Source: Prevotella sp.
Lineage (GTDB): Bacteria > Bacteroidota > Bacteroidia > Bacteroidales > Bacteroidaceae
Direction: 5' to 3'
Length of the DNA: 64,000 nt
Assembly: GCA_017417465.1 (NCBI GenBank)
Contig: JAFPZD010000160.1
Span: 1-64,000 of the forward strand
This document shows positions 23,436 to 32,794 of this stretch, one piece after another. The position numbers and the translations under genes are program-made. Each line of letters starts with the position of its first letter. The stretch's first letter is position 1. The notes beneath the pieces were generated by a model that saw nothing but the letters and a program-made list of their open reading frames with translations, did not search any database and was not told the DNA's origin.

Positions 23436-26400
23436 TTACAAGTTGATCTTTACGCCGGCAACGAGTGAGCGGCTCAGCGGAAGCCGACCGAGGTCGATGC
23501 CCTGCCCGATGACGCTGGAGGTCATGGCGAATTCTGGGTCGGCACCGAGGTATTTAGTGAGGCAGAACAGGTTGTTGGCCTGGATCCAGAACTCGAAGCC
23601 CTGAAGGAATGTGGAGTGCATGGGCAGGGCGTACGAGAGGGTGACAGTTTTCAGTCGGAGGTAGCTGCCGTCCTCAATCCACCGGTTGCTGAATCGGCTG
23701 TTGCCCATGGGGTCCTGGAAGGTAGCACGCGGTATGTCAGTGACTTGCCCTTCGGTCTGCCAGCGCCTTGTGATTGCCGTTGTCTGGTTCATGAAGCGGC
23801 TGCCGCTTTCCATCTGCTGTCGCATGTAGTTGAAGACATCATTGCCGAGCGAGTAGTTCAGGTTGACGTCGAGTTTCAGTCGCTTGTAAGCCATCGATGT
23901 GAAGATGTTGCCGTAGATATCGGGATTGGGGTCGCCAATGAAGGTGCGGTCGGCCTCATCGATGCGCTTGTCGCCATTGATGTCTGCAAACATAATGTCG
24001 CCCCCGCCGAAGGCCTGGCGGTCGATGCCGTTGTCGGCCACGACATACAAGCCTGTGGCGGCAGCCTCTTCAGAAGTGGCGAAGACCCCCAGCGCCTTGT
24101 AGCCATAGAACATGTTGGCAGGATGCCCTATCTCTGAGCGGACGGTGGCGCCATAGACCGTTGCGTCGACTGCCTGCCTATTGTCGACCAGTTTTGTCAT
24201 CTCGTTAGCGTAGTGACCCATACTGGCCCCCAGCTCCCATTGGAAGTCTTTCAGTGCCAGTAGCTTGACAACGGCTGTGAGGTCGTAGCCATCGTTTTTC
24301 AGCGCCCCACCATTAGCCCAGTTATGATCCAGTCCGGAGATATAGGGGAGCGACTGGTACATGAGCAGGTTGTCAGTCGTGCTGTGGAAGACGTTGAGGC
24401 TCAAGCTCAGCCGGTTGTTAAGGAAGTTACCCTCGATGCCGGCAGAGAGACGCTTAGTGGTCTCCCACTGCAGGCTCGTGTTGCCAATGTTCTCAAAGGA
24501 GAGTCCCGAGACATCCTCCAGGAAGTTGCTGGAGCTGAAGAAGCTGCGCGCGGCATGATAGTTCATATCGTCGTTGCCGCTGACGTCGAAGCCGACGTTG
24601 AGCTTTAGGTAATTGATAATGGCGTGTTGCGTATTAATCCTCTGGAACCACGGCTCGTTACTGATGACCCACGCCGCCTGAATGCCGGGGAAGATACCCC
24701 ATGGCACGTCGCAGAACTTCACGGCGTCGGCCGCATCGACTCCGAACCGTGACGATGTCTCGGCGGTGACGCTAGCCTGGAGATAGTAGCGCTGCAGTAA
24801 GCTGATGTTGGCCTGCGCATACCAGGCGATGCTCTTCCACTTGTCGTTGTTGCCGAATGTCTGGGCATGGTCGAGTGAAGAGCTGATGGCGGGCATCTTG
24901 TCGCTGCTGGTGTTGTAGCCCAGCTGTGAGCTGAGCGTGTAACTCTCCCAGTTGATGCGTGCGCCGCCAAAGAGTTGAAGGTCGAAGGGCAGCGCGTGCA
25001 GACTGTATTCCAATCGCGTGTCGCTCATCACCGAATTCTGTTTGCCAGCCATCGAGCGCACCTCGTTCTCGCAGTAGGCGTTCACGGTGGAGACATAGTA
25101 GGCGGGGACGCCATTGAGCGGAATGTAGAACTTCTCGTTGGTGTTGACAAGGTTGTAGCTGAAGTGCTCGCTGAGCGCCAGGTGTCGGTTGAACTGGTAG
25201 CGAGGTGTCACCGCAAGGTTGATCATCGCGTTCTCGAAGTGGTTCTTGTTCTCAGCTTCGCCAAACTCGTTAATGGCCAGCGGGTTGGCCAGCTTGTAGT
25301 TGTAGTTGCTATAGTCGGCCAGCGCCTCGTTGAGGTAGCTCTCGTCGGTCACGTCGGTGTAGCCTTCCGAGATCCGGCCGTTGGTGAACGTGTACGGGCT
25401 GAGCATGGGGCTCTTGGCGTAGGCGAGGAAGGCTGCTGAGGTGGGCGTGCCCTCCGTGTAGTTCTTGGGTGCGCCATCATTGCGTAGGTTGCGTGTCTGG
25501 TTCGCAAACGACGCATCGAAACGTATGCCGAGCTTCTGTGTCAGGCGTATGTCAGAGTTGAAGCGGATGTTGATGCGCGACATGGCGTTGTCCTTCAGTG
25601 TGCTCTGGTTGTGGATATAGCCGAGTGAGAGGTTGTAGTCGGCGATGTCGTCACCCCCCTCCACATTGATGCTGTAGTTCTGAGTGATGGCTGTTCGGTA
25701 GACTAAGTCTCGCCAGTCCGTGTTGTTGTGGTACTGCTGATAATAGTAATAGGTAGGGTCGTCGTTCAGGAACTTGAAGTCCTTGATGGTAGTCCGTGTG
25801 GTCTTTAACAGGTCGGCGGCATAGCTGCGGTACTGACTGGCACCCATCACATCGAATAGCTTCGGCTCCAGCGTGACGCCAGCAGCGATATTGGCGGTGA
25901 TGCGCGTGGCCATGGAGTGGTTGCGTCGTGTGTTAATGAGCACGACGCCGTTGGCACCCTTCGCGCCGTAGAGCGCCGTGCCGTTGCGCAGCACCTGTAC
26001 CCGCTCGATGTCAGTAGGGCTGATGTTGCAGAGGATGTCGTTGAAGAACCCGTCGTGCAGCGTTGTGCGTCCATACTGCTGATCGAAGATGACCCCGTCG
26101 ACCACGATGAGCGGCTGTGCGTTGGCATTCAGCGAGTTCAGTCCGCCGATGAACATGACGCTGCCGATGCCGGGCGTGCCACTGCGACTGGTGACATGAA
26201 CGTTGGCCCCGAGGCACTTTTGTATCTCGTCCTCGATAGACACGGCGTTAGAATAACGGAAGTCGCTGGCCACGGCAGTGCCCGTCACATCGGTGCCTTG
26301 CCGATAGTCCGTCCTGAACGTAGTAGGGTAGAGGAAGACGTCATGCTGCTGTTTGTCTTTCGACAGGCCAGCCTTTACCAAGTTATGGTCAGGTGCGCTG

Positions 26401-26633
26401 TACTCCAGGGCGCTGACCGTGATGGGAATCGTCAGCGTGTAGTTGCCGGTGCTGTCGGTCAGCGTGCTGTAGCCTCCGACCTCTGCTGCCCTGACGAGCA
26501 CGCCCGCCACTGGTGCCTTTGTAGCGGCCTCAAGAATCCGCCCGTTGACCACCCTTGTGGCCTGCTGCTGTGCCAGCATACTCCCCGCCGCCGCCAAGGC
26601 GAGCGAAGCTAAAGTTATGATTTTATGTTTCAT
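23436..26633 (-). CDS. SusC/RagA-family TonB-linked outer-membrane transporter
   Basis: 1065 residues with a signal peptide (MKHKIITLASLALAAAGSMLAQ), a carboxypeptidase-regulatory-like domain (about 30-110), a TonB plug (VMFIGGLNSLNANAQPLIVVDGV, about 130-240) and a long 22-strand barrel ending VAGVKINL. It imports the glycan fragments bound by the SusD partner at 21430. It starts 3 bp after the stop of the FAS1 gene, consistent with one transcript. No palindromic repeat is found in this signal peptide, unlike those of the lipoproteins around it. Confidence 0.95.
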   Translation of the reverse strand: MKHKIITLASLALAAAGSMLAQQQATRVVNGRILEAATKAPVAGVLVRAAEVGGYSTLTDSTGNYTLTIPITVSALEYSAPDHNLVKAGLSKDKQQHDVFLYPTTFRTDYRQGTDVTGTAVASDFRYSNAVSIEDEIQKCLGANVHVTSRSGTPGIGSVMFIGGLNSLNANAQPLIVVDGVIFDQQYGRTTLHDGFFNDILCNISPTDIERVQVLRNGTALYGAKGANGVVLINTRRNHSMATRITANIAAGVTLEPKLFDVMGASQYRSYAADLLKTTRTTIKDFKFLNDDPTYYYYQQYHNNTDWRDLVYRTAITQNYSINVEGGDDIADYNLSLGYIHNQSTLKDNAMSRINIRFNSDIRLTQKLGIRFDASFANQTRNLRNDGAPKNYTEGTPTSAAFLAYAKSPMLSPYTFTNGRISEGYTDVTDESYLNEALADYSNYNYKLANPLAINEFGEAENKNHFENAMINLAVTPRYQFNRHLALSEHFSYNLVNTNEKFYIPLNGVPAYYVSTVNAYCENEVRSMAGKQNSVMSDTRLEYSLHALPFDLQLFGGARINWESYTLSSQLGYNTSSDKMPAISSSLDHAQTFGNNDKWKSIAWYAQANISLLQRYYLQASVTAETSSRFGVDAADAVKFCDVPWGIFPGIQAAWVISNEPWFQRINTQHAIINYLKLNVGFDVSGNDDMNYHAARSFFSSSNFLEDVSGLSFENIGNTSLQWETTKRLSAGIEGNFLNNRLSLSLNVFHSTTDNLLMYQSLPYISGLDHNWANGGALKNDGYDLTAVVKLLALKDFQWELGASMGHYANEMTKLVDNRQAVDATVYGATVRSEIGHPANMFYGYKALGVFATSEEAAATGLYVVADNGIDRQAFGGGDIMFADINGDKRIDEADRTFIGDPNPDIYGNIFTSMAYKRLKLDVNLNYSLGNDVFNYMRQQMESGSRFMNQTTAITRRWQTEGQVTDIPRATFQDPMGNSRFSNRWIEDGSYLRLKTVTLSYALPMHSTFLQGFEFWIQANNLFCLTKYLGADPEFAMTSSVIGQGIDLGRLPLSRSLVAGVKINL

Positions 26634-26636
26634 TTT

Positions 26637-28325
26637 CTATTCGTGAGGCTTAATGATGAAACAGTCCAGTCGCAGTGTCCCCGAGTGGGTTGCCGTCTGC
26701 TTGCTGCTGACGTTTGACTTCAGCTGCACCTTCGCCTGCGGCTCTGATAGGCCGTAGGAGCAGGTAGGGAAGGTAAAGTCGCTTGCCAGCAGCAACGTGT
26801 CGACCACCTCTGGCGTGTTAGAGACGTTACGGTTGAAGATACGCCGCGCCTCCTTGCCGTTCTGGTCGTTCCAGTAGATGGTAGTGCGCACGATATTAGG
26901 CTTCGCGGCCTCGCTGACCGCCTGCAGGTCGTAGGCTGTTGCAGGTACGAAGACAGCGTAGATGTCGTACTTGACGTTCGACAGGATGTTGGGAATCTTG
27001 AAGCTCACCGTCACCTGCGCCGTGGCAGGGTCGGGCACGACCTCCACGTAGGTGTTGCCCGAGATGTGGCCGTAGAACGGGTTGTCGCTGGTCACCTGGC
27101 GCACCACCAACGGGTCGACGGCGTCGATGATGGTATCTTGGTAGAGGATATCCTCGGCCTCAACCTTGACCGTCTGCATGAAGGTATGGAACTTCGAAAC
27201 ATTGTATGTCGATGCCTTGCGCACGTGCCCGTTACTGCAGACGATGTCGGTGGTGCCATCGAAGATGCCACCCTTGTCGAAGGGGCGGTAGTAAGTGAAG
27301 TAGTTGTAGTCCATGTCTAAGAGCGTGCGGACGAGTGCCGACGAAGCCAGTGTTGAGACGGCAGAGTCGCGGAAGGCCTCGTCGGGATTCATGGTGCGGC
27401 TGAAGAAGGCACCGCCGATGATGGCCTGCCGTGTGTTGGTGTAAACCATTGAGTCGCGCTTGGCCACGCTGTTAGGATAGTTGAAGTAAGGCTCGTACTC
27501 GCTGACCAACCGGCTCCACTCGCTGTTTGTGGGAGCGACGAACCAGTAAGTGCTGTCCTCGGCATTGATAAGGCCCAGCGCGTTGAGCATCATGTTGTTC
27601 AGCTCTGTCACGGAGTCGAGGTAAATGGTCAGTCCGTCGACGATCTCGCCAGGTACGCTCTTCGCATCGTTGAACTCATAGACGCTGTAGCTGTTGAGGA
27701 ACTGGTAGACGCTGTCGAGGTCATGGTCGTGCCCGAGGTATTCGAAGACATTGGGGAAATAGTCGAGCTTGCGGTCGATGGTGAAGAGCAGACCGTTGTT
27801 ATAGAGGGCATTGGTGGTCAGCAGGCGACGGTCGCCCAGCGTCGAGGCGGTGAGGCGCACGTACTTGCTGTTCATCAACGTGATAGAGTCGTTGGTGAGC
27901 GACGATACGGGGTAGGTGAACAGCGCGATGTGGTTCTGCAGGAACTGCCGTACCACCGTGTTGTCGTTGGTGCGCACGCCAGCGGCGGCCTGCTTTTGGA
28001 AAGCCGCTATGAGGCTGTCAGCCTCACCGGCGGTAAAGGCGTCGTTGGTGGGGGCAAACACGGAGTAGGTCTGGCTGCCGTCGAGAATCAGGTCGTAGTG
28101 GCAGGCCTTTACTACTTTTGCGAAGTTACTGAGGTTCTGCTGGGCGTCGATGGCCTGCCAGAGGGTACCGTAGTCAGCGGTAGAGGCGTCGTAGTGCTCG
28201 TCCCAGGTGTCGGTGCAGGAAGTGAGGGCCAAGACAAGGGCCAAGGCCCACCCAAGCCCTCCCGAAGGGAGGGATGTTTTTATAGATAAAAAGCTGCGTC
28301 GTTGTGTCTTTGCGTAGATAACCAT
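26637..28325 (-). CDS. Fasciclin (FAS1) domain lipoprotein
   Basis: 562 residues, predicted surface lipoprotein with lipobox ALTSC (Cys37). FAS1 signatures include YSVFAPTNDAFTAGE followed by RQFLQNHIALFTYP (about 85-140) and a second, less conserved FAS1-like region (WFVAPTNSEWSRL). A beta-sandwich-like C-terminus follows. FAS1 proteins are often encoded beside SusCD pairs, where their role (probably adhesion or glycan binding) is undefined. Residues 14-28 of the signal peptide (SIKTSLPSGGLGWAL) are a palindromic repeat at 28246-28290. It lies 34 bp after the preceding FAS1 gene. Confidence 0.88.
   Translation of the reverse strand: MVIYAKTQRRSFLSIKTSLPSGGLGWALALVLALTSCTDTWDEHYDASTADYGTLWQAIDAQQNLSNFAKVVKACHYDLILDGSQTYSVFAPTNDAFTAGEADSLIAAFQKQAAAGVRTNDNTVVRQFLQNHIALFTYPVSSLTNDSITLMNSKYVRLTASTLGDRRLLTTNALYNNGLLFTIDRKLDYFPNVFEYLGHDHDLDSVYQFLNSYSVYEFNDAKSVPGEIVDGLTIYLDSVTELNNMMLNALGLINAEDSTYWFVAPTNSEWSRLVSEYEPYFNYPNSVAKRDSMVYTNTRQAIIGGAFFSRTMNPDEAFRDSAVSTLASSALVRTLLDMDYNYFTYYRPFDKGGIFDGTTDIVCSNGHVRKASTYNVSKFHTFMQTVKVEAEDILYQDTIIDAVDPLVVRQVTSDNPFYGHISGNTYVEVVPDPATAQVTVSFKIPNILSNVKYDIYAVFVPATAYDLQAVSEAAKPNIVRTTIYWNDQNGKEARRIFNRNVSNTPEVVDTLLLASDFTFPTCSYGLSEPQAKVQLKSNVSSKQTATHSGTLRLDCFIIKPHE
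28246..28290 (-). repeat. Palindromic repeat encoding a FAS1 signal peptide
   Basis: Same sequence as 23193-23236, in frame just before the lipobox. There is no inverted partner, because only 34 bp separate this gene from the previous stop. Confidence 0.95.
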
Positions 28326-28359
28326 AGCGCTAAGAGATTTTTTTAATGGTTTCTATTAA

Positions 28360-30459
28360 CTAAAGCATGCTCTCCATGGCGCCCTCGTCGGTGACGCCAT
28401 AGACACTCTTTGGCACCAGCTCCAAGTAGTCGAGCATAAACTCGTTGTCGTTGCCCTGCTTTGTGGAGACACAGCGTATGCGGAGGAAGTGATCCACGTT
28501 GGGGTCGATGTGGGTGGTGCAGATCACCATTCGGATGGTTTGGGGCTGAGTGGCGAAAATGGTGGTGGAGGTGCTACCTCCGCTGTCGTAGCGGTAGCCG
28601 CCGGCCGCACCACGGTAGTAGCCCTTGTTCTTGAGCACCTTCTGATCGGTCGAGAGGTCGATCTGCGACATGCTGGCGTAGTCGGCCTTCCAGTCGGAGC
28701 CCAGAATGGACGGGTCGTTGAGTTGCTTCGTCATGTCGAGCGGTATGCCCTGAGGCACATCATCGAAATAGATCTGCGCCACGCCTCGCGTCCCTTCGGC
28801 GGCAAAGCCAATGCGAATCTGCCAGTCGCCCTCGTAGGGAACGGGCGGAATCTTGAAGGAGATGTCGAAGTCGCCGAAGAGGTTCATCTCGTCGCCCTCG
28901 TAGCTGTCGTAGTAGTCGTGCGGGCGCCGGTAGACGAAGTGGCATCCGTCGTTGAGCGTAACCCCCTTGAGGTAGCCGTTAGGGAAATAGTAGTTGCGGC
29001 CGTACTTACCCGTCTCGTCGTAGTCGGGGTCTTGGAACTTCATGCCATTGTTGCGCTCGTTGAGGCGTATGTCGTTGGTCATCAGCTCAGGGAAGATGGT
29101 TGAGAAGTCCATGCGTATGCGGTCGTTAAGCACGATGTCGCGGGTGGTGGGATCGAATGCCAGAATGTCGTCGACATAAAAGTAGCGGCCATTGAGGGCA
29201 TCCTGCTTATAGGTCGTCTCGACGGTGGGTCGGATGAGCGTGCCGAGCACTTGGAACTCATCGTCGTAACGACGGTTGACGTAACGCTGGCCGAGGACGC
29301 TGGCGCCGGCCCACTTTCGGACAGTGAGGCGCTCGAACTTCATCATGGTGTGTGGCAGCATCGTCTCGTACCAGTCCACGGGGTTCATCACTGTGGTCAA
29401 GATGCCGACGTCCTTCACGGGTGTGAGGTAGTTCCAACCTTTCACGTCACGCGTCACCACATGGTAGGCCAAGAAGCGATGGAGCGGGTTCTTGGGGTGA
29501 GTGATGTGTGCAAAGTCGTGGTAGTCGGCATCGGCATCCTCAGGATACACCACATCGTAAATGTCGCAGGCCTTTTGGTACAGCCCTTCAACGGTCGTGA
29601 TGCCGTATTTTTCGCGGAGCACCGAGTCGGTGGGCACAAACACGGTGTAGCCCGTGCGCTTCTCGTCAGGGACGGTCGCCGTTTCGCGGTTGACGTGGGA
29701 AATATAGCGGTAGCGGGGATAGACGGTGGGGTCCCATTCAGCGTCCTTATACTGATAGAGGGAGTCGCGCAGGCCTGCCCGCTCAAAAGCCTCGACATAG
29801 AGTGAGATGTTCGGATTCTGCTTCATGACATCGTGGATCATGCGGTTGCTGCTCTCGAGCACCTCGGTGATGGGCTGCATAATGCCGTTCTCGACGGAGT
29901 CGTCCTGTAGGGCGAAGATGATGTGCGAGGTACCGTTGAGGAACACCACGGCATTGTCATCGTCGTCCAGCCCGTGGCTCACCTCAATATAGCGGCGGTT
30001 CATGTTGGCCGTCGAGAGCACGCCGTCGTCCATGTCGGCCGTGGTATACATGTTTTTCACGATGTGTGTGCGGACAAGGGTGTCGCAGTCGGCGTCGGTC
30101 AGCTCGCTGATAGACGTCAGTCCTCGCTTCTTAAGGAACGTCTGCACGGCATCGTTGGTTGGCGGGAAGCAGGTATAAGCACCATAGGTGGCCAGCAGTT
30201 CCATCATGCCTGCCCGCTCGACGATGGCCGTGAACTCGCTGAATGCCTCGTGCTGCTGCAGGTACTCGCTCATCATCTTCCCTTTGAAGGTGTAGAAGTT
30301 CTCGGCGTCGGGGTCGTCGGAGCAAGAGGTCAAGGCAAACCCAAGGGCGAAGGCCCAAGTAAGGGCGAAGGCCCACCCAAGCCCTCCCAAAGGGAGGGAT
30401 GTTTTTATAGATAAAAGCGCGAGAAGGAGGGATTTGGCTTTCTTGATAATGATGTTCAT
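28360..30459 (-). CDS. Fasciclin (FAS1) domain lipoprotein
   Basis: 699 residues, lipobox ALTSC (Cys46). FAS1-type segments are YTCFPPTNDAVQTFLKKRG (about 105-125) and YTVFVPTDSVLREKYG (about 270-285). A C-terminal beta-rich region (DISFKIPPVPYEGDWQIRIG onward) may bind ligand. It is probably a surface-exposed part of the second SusCD system. The signal peptide contains SIKTSLPLGGLGWAF (residues 17-31) from a palindromic repeat, extended by an FAL-rich hydrophobic stretch. Inverted repeat copies lie upstream of its start at 30581-30666. Confidence 0.88.
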   Translation of the reverse strand: MNIIIKKAKSLLLALLSIKTSLPLGGLGWAFALTWAFALGFALTSCSDDPDAENFYTFKGKMMSEYLQQHEAFSEFTAIVERAGMMELLATYGAYTCFPPTNDAVQTFLKKRGLTSISELTDADCDTLVRTHIVKNMYTTADMDDGVLSTANMNRRYIEVSHGLDDDDNAVVFLNGTSHIIFALQDDSVENGIMQPITEVLESSNRMIHDVMKQNPNISLYVEAFERAGLRDSLYQYKDAEWDPTVYPRYRYISHVNRETATVPDEKRTGYTVFVPTDSVLREKYGITTVEGLYQKACDIYDVVYPEDADADYHDFAHITHPKNPLHRFLAYHVVTRDVKGWNYLTPVKDVGILTTVMNPVDWYETMLPHTMMKFERLTVRKWAGASVLGQRYVNRRYDDEFQVLGTLIRPTVETTYKQDALNGRYFYVDDILAFDPTTRDIVLNDRIRMDFSTIFPELMTNDIRLNERNNGMKFQDPDYDETGKYGRNYYFPNGYLKGVTLNDGCHFVYRRPHDYYDSYEGDEMNLFGDFDISFKIPPVPYEGDWQIRIGFAAEGTRGVAQIYFDDVPQGIPLDMTKQLNDPSILGSDWKADYASMSQIDLSTDQKVLKNKGYYRGAAGGYRYDSGGSTSTTIFATQPQTIRMVICTTHIDPNVDHFLRIRCVSTKQGNDNEFMLDYLELVPKSVYGVTDEGAMESML
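30371..30415 (-). repeat. Palindromic repeat encoding a FAS1 signal peptide
   Basis: Core CCCTCCCTTTGGGAGGG with flanks TATCTATAAAAACAT and CTTGGGTGGGC; it differs from the 23-kb copies in the central base. Confidence 0.95.
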
Positions 30460-30462
30460 AAT

Positions 30463-30545
30463 ATGTTGCTTTGTTTGTTGCTATGTTTGTTGCTATATGT
30501 TTGTTGCTATATGTTTGTTGCTTTGTTTGTTGATATTGCTTTTTA
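30463..30545. repeat. TTTGTTGCTATA microsatellite upstream of the FAS1 start
   Basis: Five to six imperfect copies of GTTTGTTGCTATAT or GTTTGTTGCTTT directly before the start codon at 30459. A role is not apparent. Confidence 0.75.
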
Positions 30546-30580
30546 TGTCGTATCGTTTATTCCTCTTTTTGAAGGTTTGT

Positions 30581-30666
30581 TATCTATTTAGACATCCCTC
30601 CCTTTGGGAGGGCTTGGGTGGGCTTTGGGCCTTGTGGGTTTGGCCTTTGGGAGGGCTTGGGTGGGC
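30581..30666 (+). repeat. Inverted palindromic repeats upstream of the FAS1 gene
   Basis: One full copy (30581-30624) and one partial copy (about 30642-30666) oppose the coding copy at 30371-30415. Core CCCTCCCTTTGGGAGGG is shared with that copy, so the two ends match each other better than other loci. Confidence 0.9.
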
Positions 30667-30677
30667 TTTTTGGGCCT

Positions 30678-32522
30678 TTACTTCGTTCGTTCGTAGCTGC
30701 TGTTCTCCCCACTGCCGAAGGCGGGATTCTGTACGAGGTTCTTGTTCACTTTTATCTCGTCGTTGTGGTAAGGCCAGTAGATGGCCTCCATGCGTGCCAG
30801 TTTGCTGGCGATGGCGCCCGTGCCCGAGGACCCCTTGCGCGAGACGACACCCACCAGGTAGTTGGTGTTGCCGTCGCGTCGCGAGCGACGCACAAGGTCG
30901 TACCAACGCTTGCCCTCGAACATCAGCTCACGTTGCCGCTCCTCAAGCACGAGTGCGGCCATCGTCGACTTGTTGGGGTAGTTGGCGATGTCGAGGTCCT
31001 TGCTGCCCGACGAGCAGTTGGATCGCTTGCTGATAGTGTTCACGATGTCGAAGGCCTGTTTCCGTAGCTCCTGGTCATGCTCGGTGAGCTCCTCGTTGCT
31101 CATCATCTCTACGAGGGCTTCGGCCTTTATCAGCATCATGTCGGAGAGTCGGTAGAGAATCCAGTTGGCGTGGCAGTAGTTCTCGGAGTAGAAGCCACTG
31201 TAGACGGCCGTAATTTCGGCCTTCGAGAGGTCGACGTAGGCACCCTCACTGCAGTACTTGTTGATGCCCGATAGCGTCTTCGAGCCGTTGACGGCCTGGA
31301 TGTTCTCGTAGTAGCGTGTGTCGTACTTGTTGAGGAACACGCTGTAGACCTCGTCGTTGACATCGGTACAGATGAAGTCGGCAGGGCGGGCATGACCAGG
31401 GAACACTGTCTGGTTGCCGTATCGGCTGCTCACTGCCCCGTTCGACAGCATCTGGTCGTTGTTCATGAAGATGAGTTCGAAGATGCTCTCGCGGCTGTTG
31501 CCCTGTGCAAAAATCTCCTGAAAGGCATTGCCGTAGAAGTTGCCCGTCGTCATGGCGTCGCTGATTAGCGGGTAGCCGTCGATCATCTGGTCGTTGGCAA
31601 AGACGTTGCCCGACAACTTGTCGAGCTCTTCCTGGTAGGCCGCCGTTTTGGCGTTGATGACCATGTCGGCATAGCGGATGGCCTGCGCATAGTCTTGCTT
31701 CCAGAGGTACATGTCGGCGAGCATAGCGTGGATGGCGTCCTGGGTGATGCGCCCGCAGCGGTAGTAGGTCTTGGTCGATGGGTAACGTCGGACGGCCATG
31801 TCCTGTACCGTCTCCAAGTCGTTTATCAGACTGTCGAGGACGGCCTCGAAGGGAGTCGCCGGCAGATCCATAGTCTGGTTGTCGTCAAGGTAAGGCTGGG
31901 TGGAGTAGGGCACGTCGCGGAATGTCCGGATGAGATAGAAGTACATCAGGTCGCGTAGTGCGGACACTTCAGCCACGGTGGCCCCCAGCTCGCTCTGCGT
32001 GTAGCCAGGGTCTTTCTCGGCGACGATGGGTGCGTAATGGAGCACGGTGTTACACCTATTTATTATATTATAGAACTCGCCCCAGGTGGTGAACACGTTG
32101 CTGGCGTTGATGTTCTCCTTGAAGATGTTCGACAGGTCTGTCTCGTTCTCGATGTTGGTGCCGCCCACGACGTTGTCGGAGCGGAACTCACCCCAGACCA
32201 TCATGCGGTCGATGACGGCCTGCTCCTGCATGGCGACATAACAGCCAGCCACAACGTTCTCCACGTCGGCCTCCTCGTTCCAGAACTTGTCGAGTACGAT
32301 GGTCTCCAGAGGCGTAATCTCAAGGAAGTCGGAGCAAGAGGTCAAGGCCCACCCAAGCCCTCCCAAAGGGAGGGATGTAAGTATAGTTCTGAGGGCGGAA
32401 AAGGAGGCAAACCCACCCCCAACCCCTCCCCAAGGGAGGGGGGGTAGTATAGTTCTGAAGGCGGAAAAGGCGACTATCAATTTCTGCTTCAATGCTCTCA
32501 TCTTCTTATTGTCTTTTTTCAT
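30678..32522 (-). CDS. SusD/RagB-family nutrient-binding lipoprotein
   Basis: 614 residues with lipobox ALTSC (Cys63) and SusD hallmarks (LRDLMYFYLIRTFRDVPY, ADMYLWKQDYAQAI, FEGKRWYDLVRRS). It is the partner of the SusC gene at 32795. The signal peptide carries two different in-frame repeat copies: residues 23-38 (RTILPPLPWGGVGGGF) and 45-59 (RTILTSLPLGGLGWA). The GGGVGGG type corresponds to the GGGGTTGGGGGTGGG variant of the repeat. Four inverted copies fill the intergenic space before its start. Confidence 0.93.
   Translation of the reverse strand: MKKDNKKMRALKQKLIVAFSAFRTILPPLPWGGVGGGFASFSALRTILTSLPLGGLGWALTSCSDFLEITPLETIVLDKFWNEEADVENVVAGCYVAMQEQAVIDRMMVWGEFRSDNVVGGTNIENETDLSNIFKENINASNVFTTWGEFYNIINRCNTVLHYAPIVAEKDPGYTQSELGATVAEVSALRDLMYFYLIRTFRDVPYSTQPYLDDNQTMDLPATPFEAVLDSLINDLETVQDMAVRRYPSTKTYYRCGRITQDAIHAMLADMYLWKQDYAQAIRYADMVINAKTAAYQEELDKLSGNVFANDQMIDGYPLISDAMTTGNFYGNAFQEIFAQGNSRESIFELIFMNNDQMLSNGAVSSRYGNQTVFPGHARPADFICTDVNDEVYSVFLNKYDTRYYENIQAVNGSKTLSGINKYCSEGAYVDLSKAEITAVYSGFYSENYCHANWILYRLSDMMLIKAEALVEMMSNEELTEHDQELRKQAFDIVNTISKRSNCSSGSKDLDIANYPNKSTMAALVLEERQRELMFEGKRWYDLVRRSRRDGNTNYLVGVVSRKGSSGTGAIASKLARMEAIYWPYHNDEIKVNKNLVQNPAFGSGENSSYERTK
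32347..32456 (-). repeat. Two palindromic repeats encoding the second SusD signal peptide
   Basis: Copies at 32347-32390 (CTTGGGTGGGC type) and about 32411-32456 (GTTGGGGGTGGG type), both with inner flank AGAACTATACT, in frame before the lipobox. Confidence 0.9.
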
Positions 32523-32540
32523 ACTCTTTCAATGTTAGTT

Positions 32541-32751
32541 TCTATCTTCACTCCCCTCCCTTGGGTTGGGGGTGGGTTTTTATTGAAGGTTTATTATCTA
32601 TCTTCACTCCCCTCCCTTGGGTTGGGGATGGGTTTTATTGAAGGTTTATTATCTATCTTCACTCCCCTCCCTTGGGGAGGGGTTGGGGGTGGGTTTTCGG
32701 GTTAGTTTCTATCTTCACTCCCCTCCCTTGGGGAGGGGTTGGGGGTGGGTT
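32541..32751 (+). repeat. Four tandem inverted palindromic repeats between SusC and SusD
   Basis: Units TCTATCTTCACTCCCCTCCC followed by TTGGG(GAGGGG)TTGGGGGTGGG start near 32541, 32597, 32652 and 32708, a period of about 56 bp. The first two have lost GAGGGG and so are half palindromes; the last two are complete. All oppose the coding copies at 32347-32456. Confidence 0.95.
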
Positions 32752-32794
32752 TCTGGGTTTCTGGGTTTTTGGGTTTCTGGGCTTGGGTGGGTCT

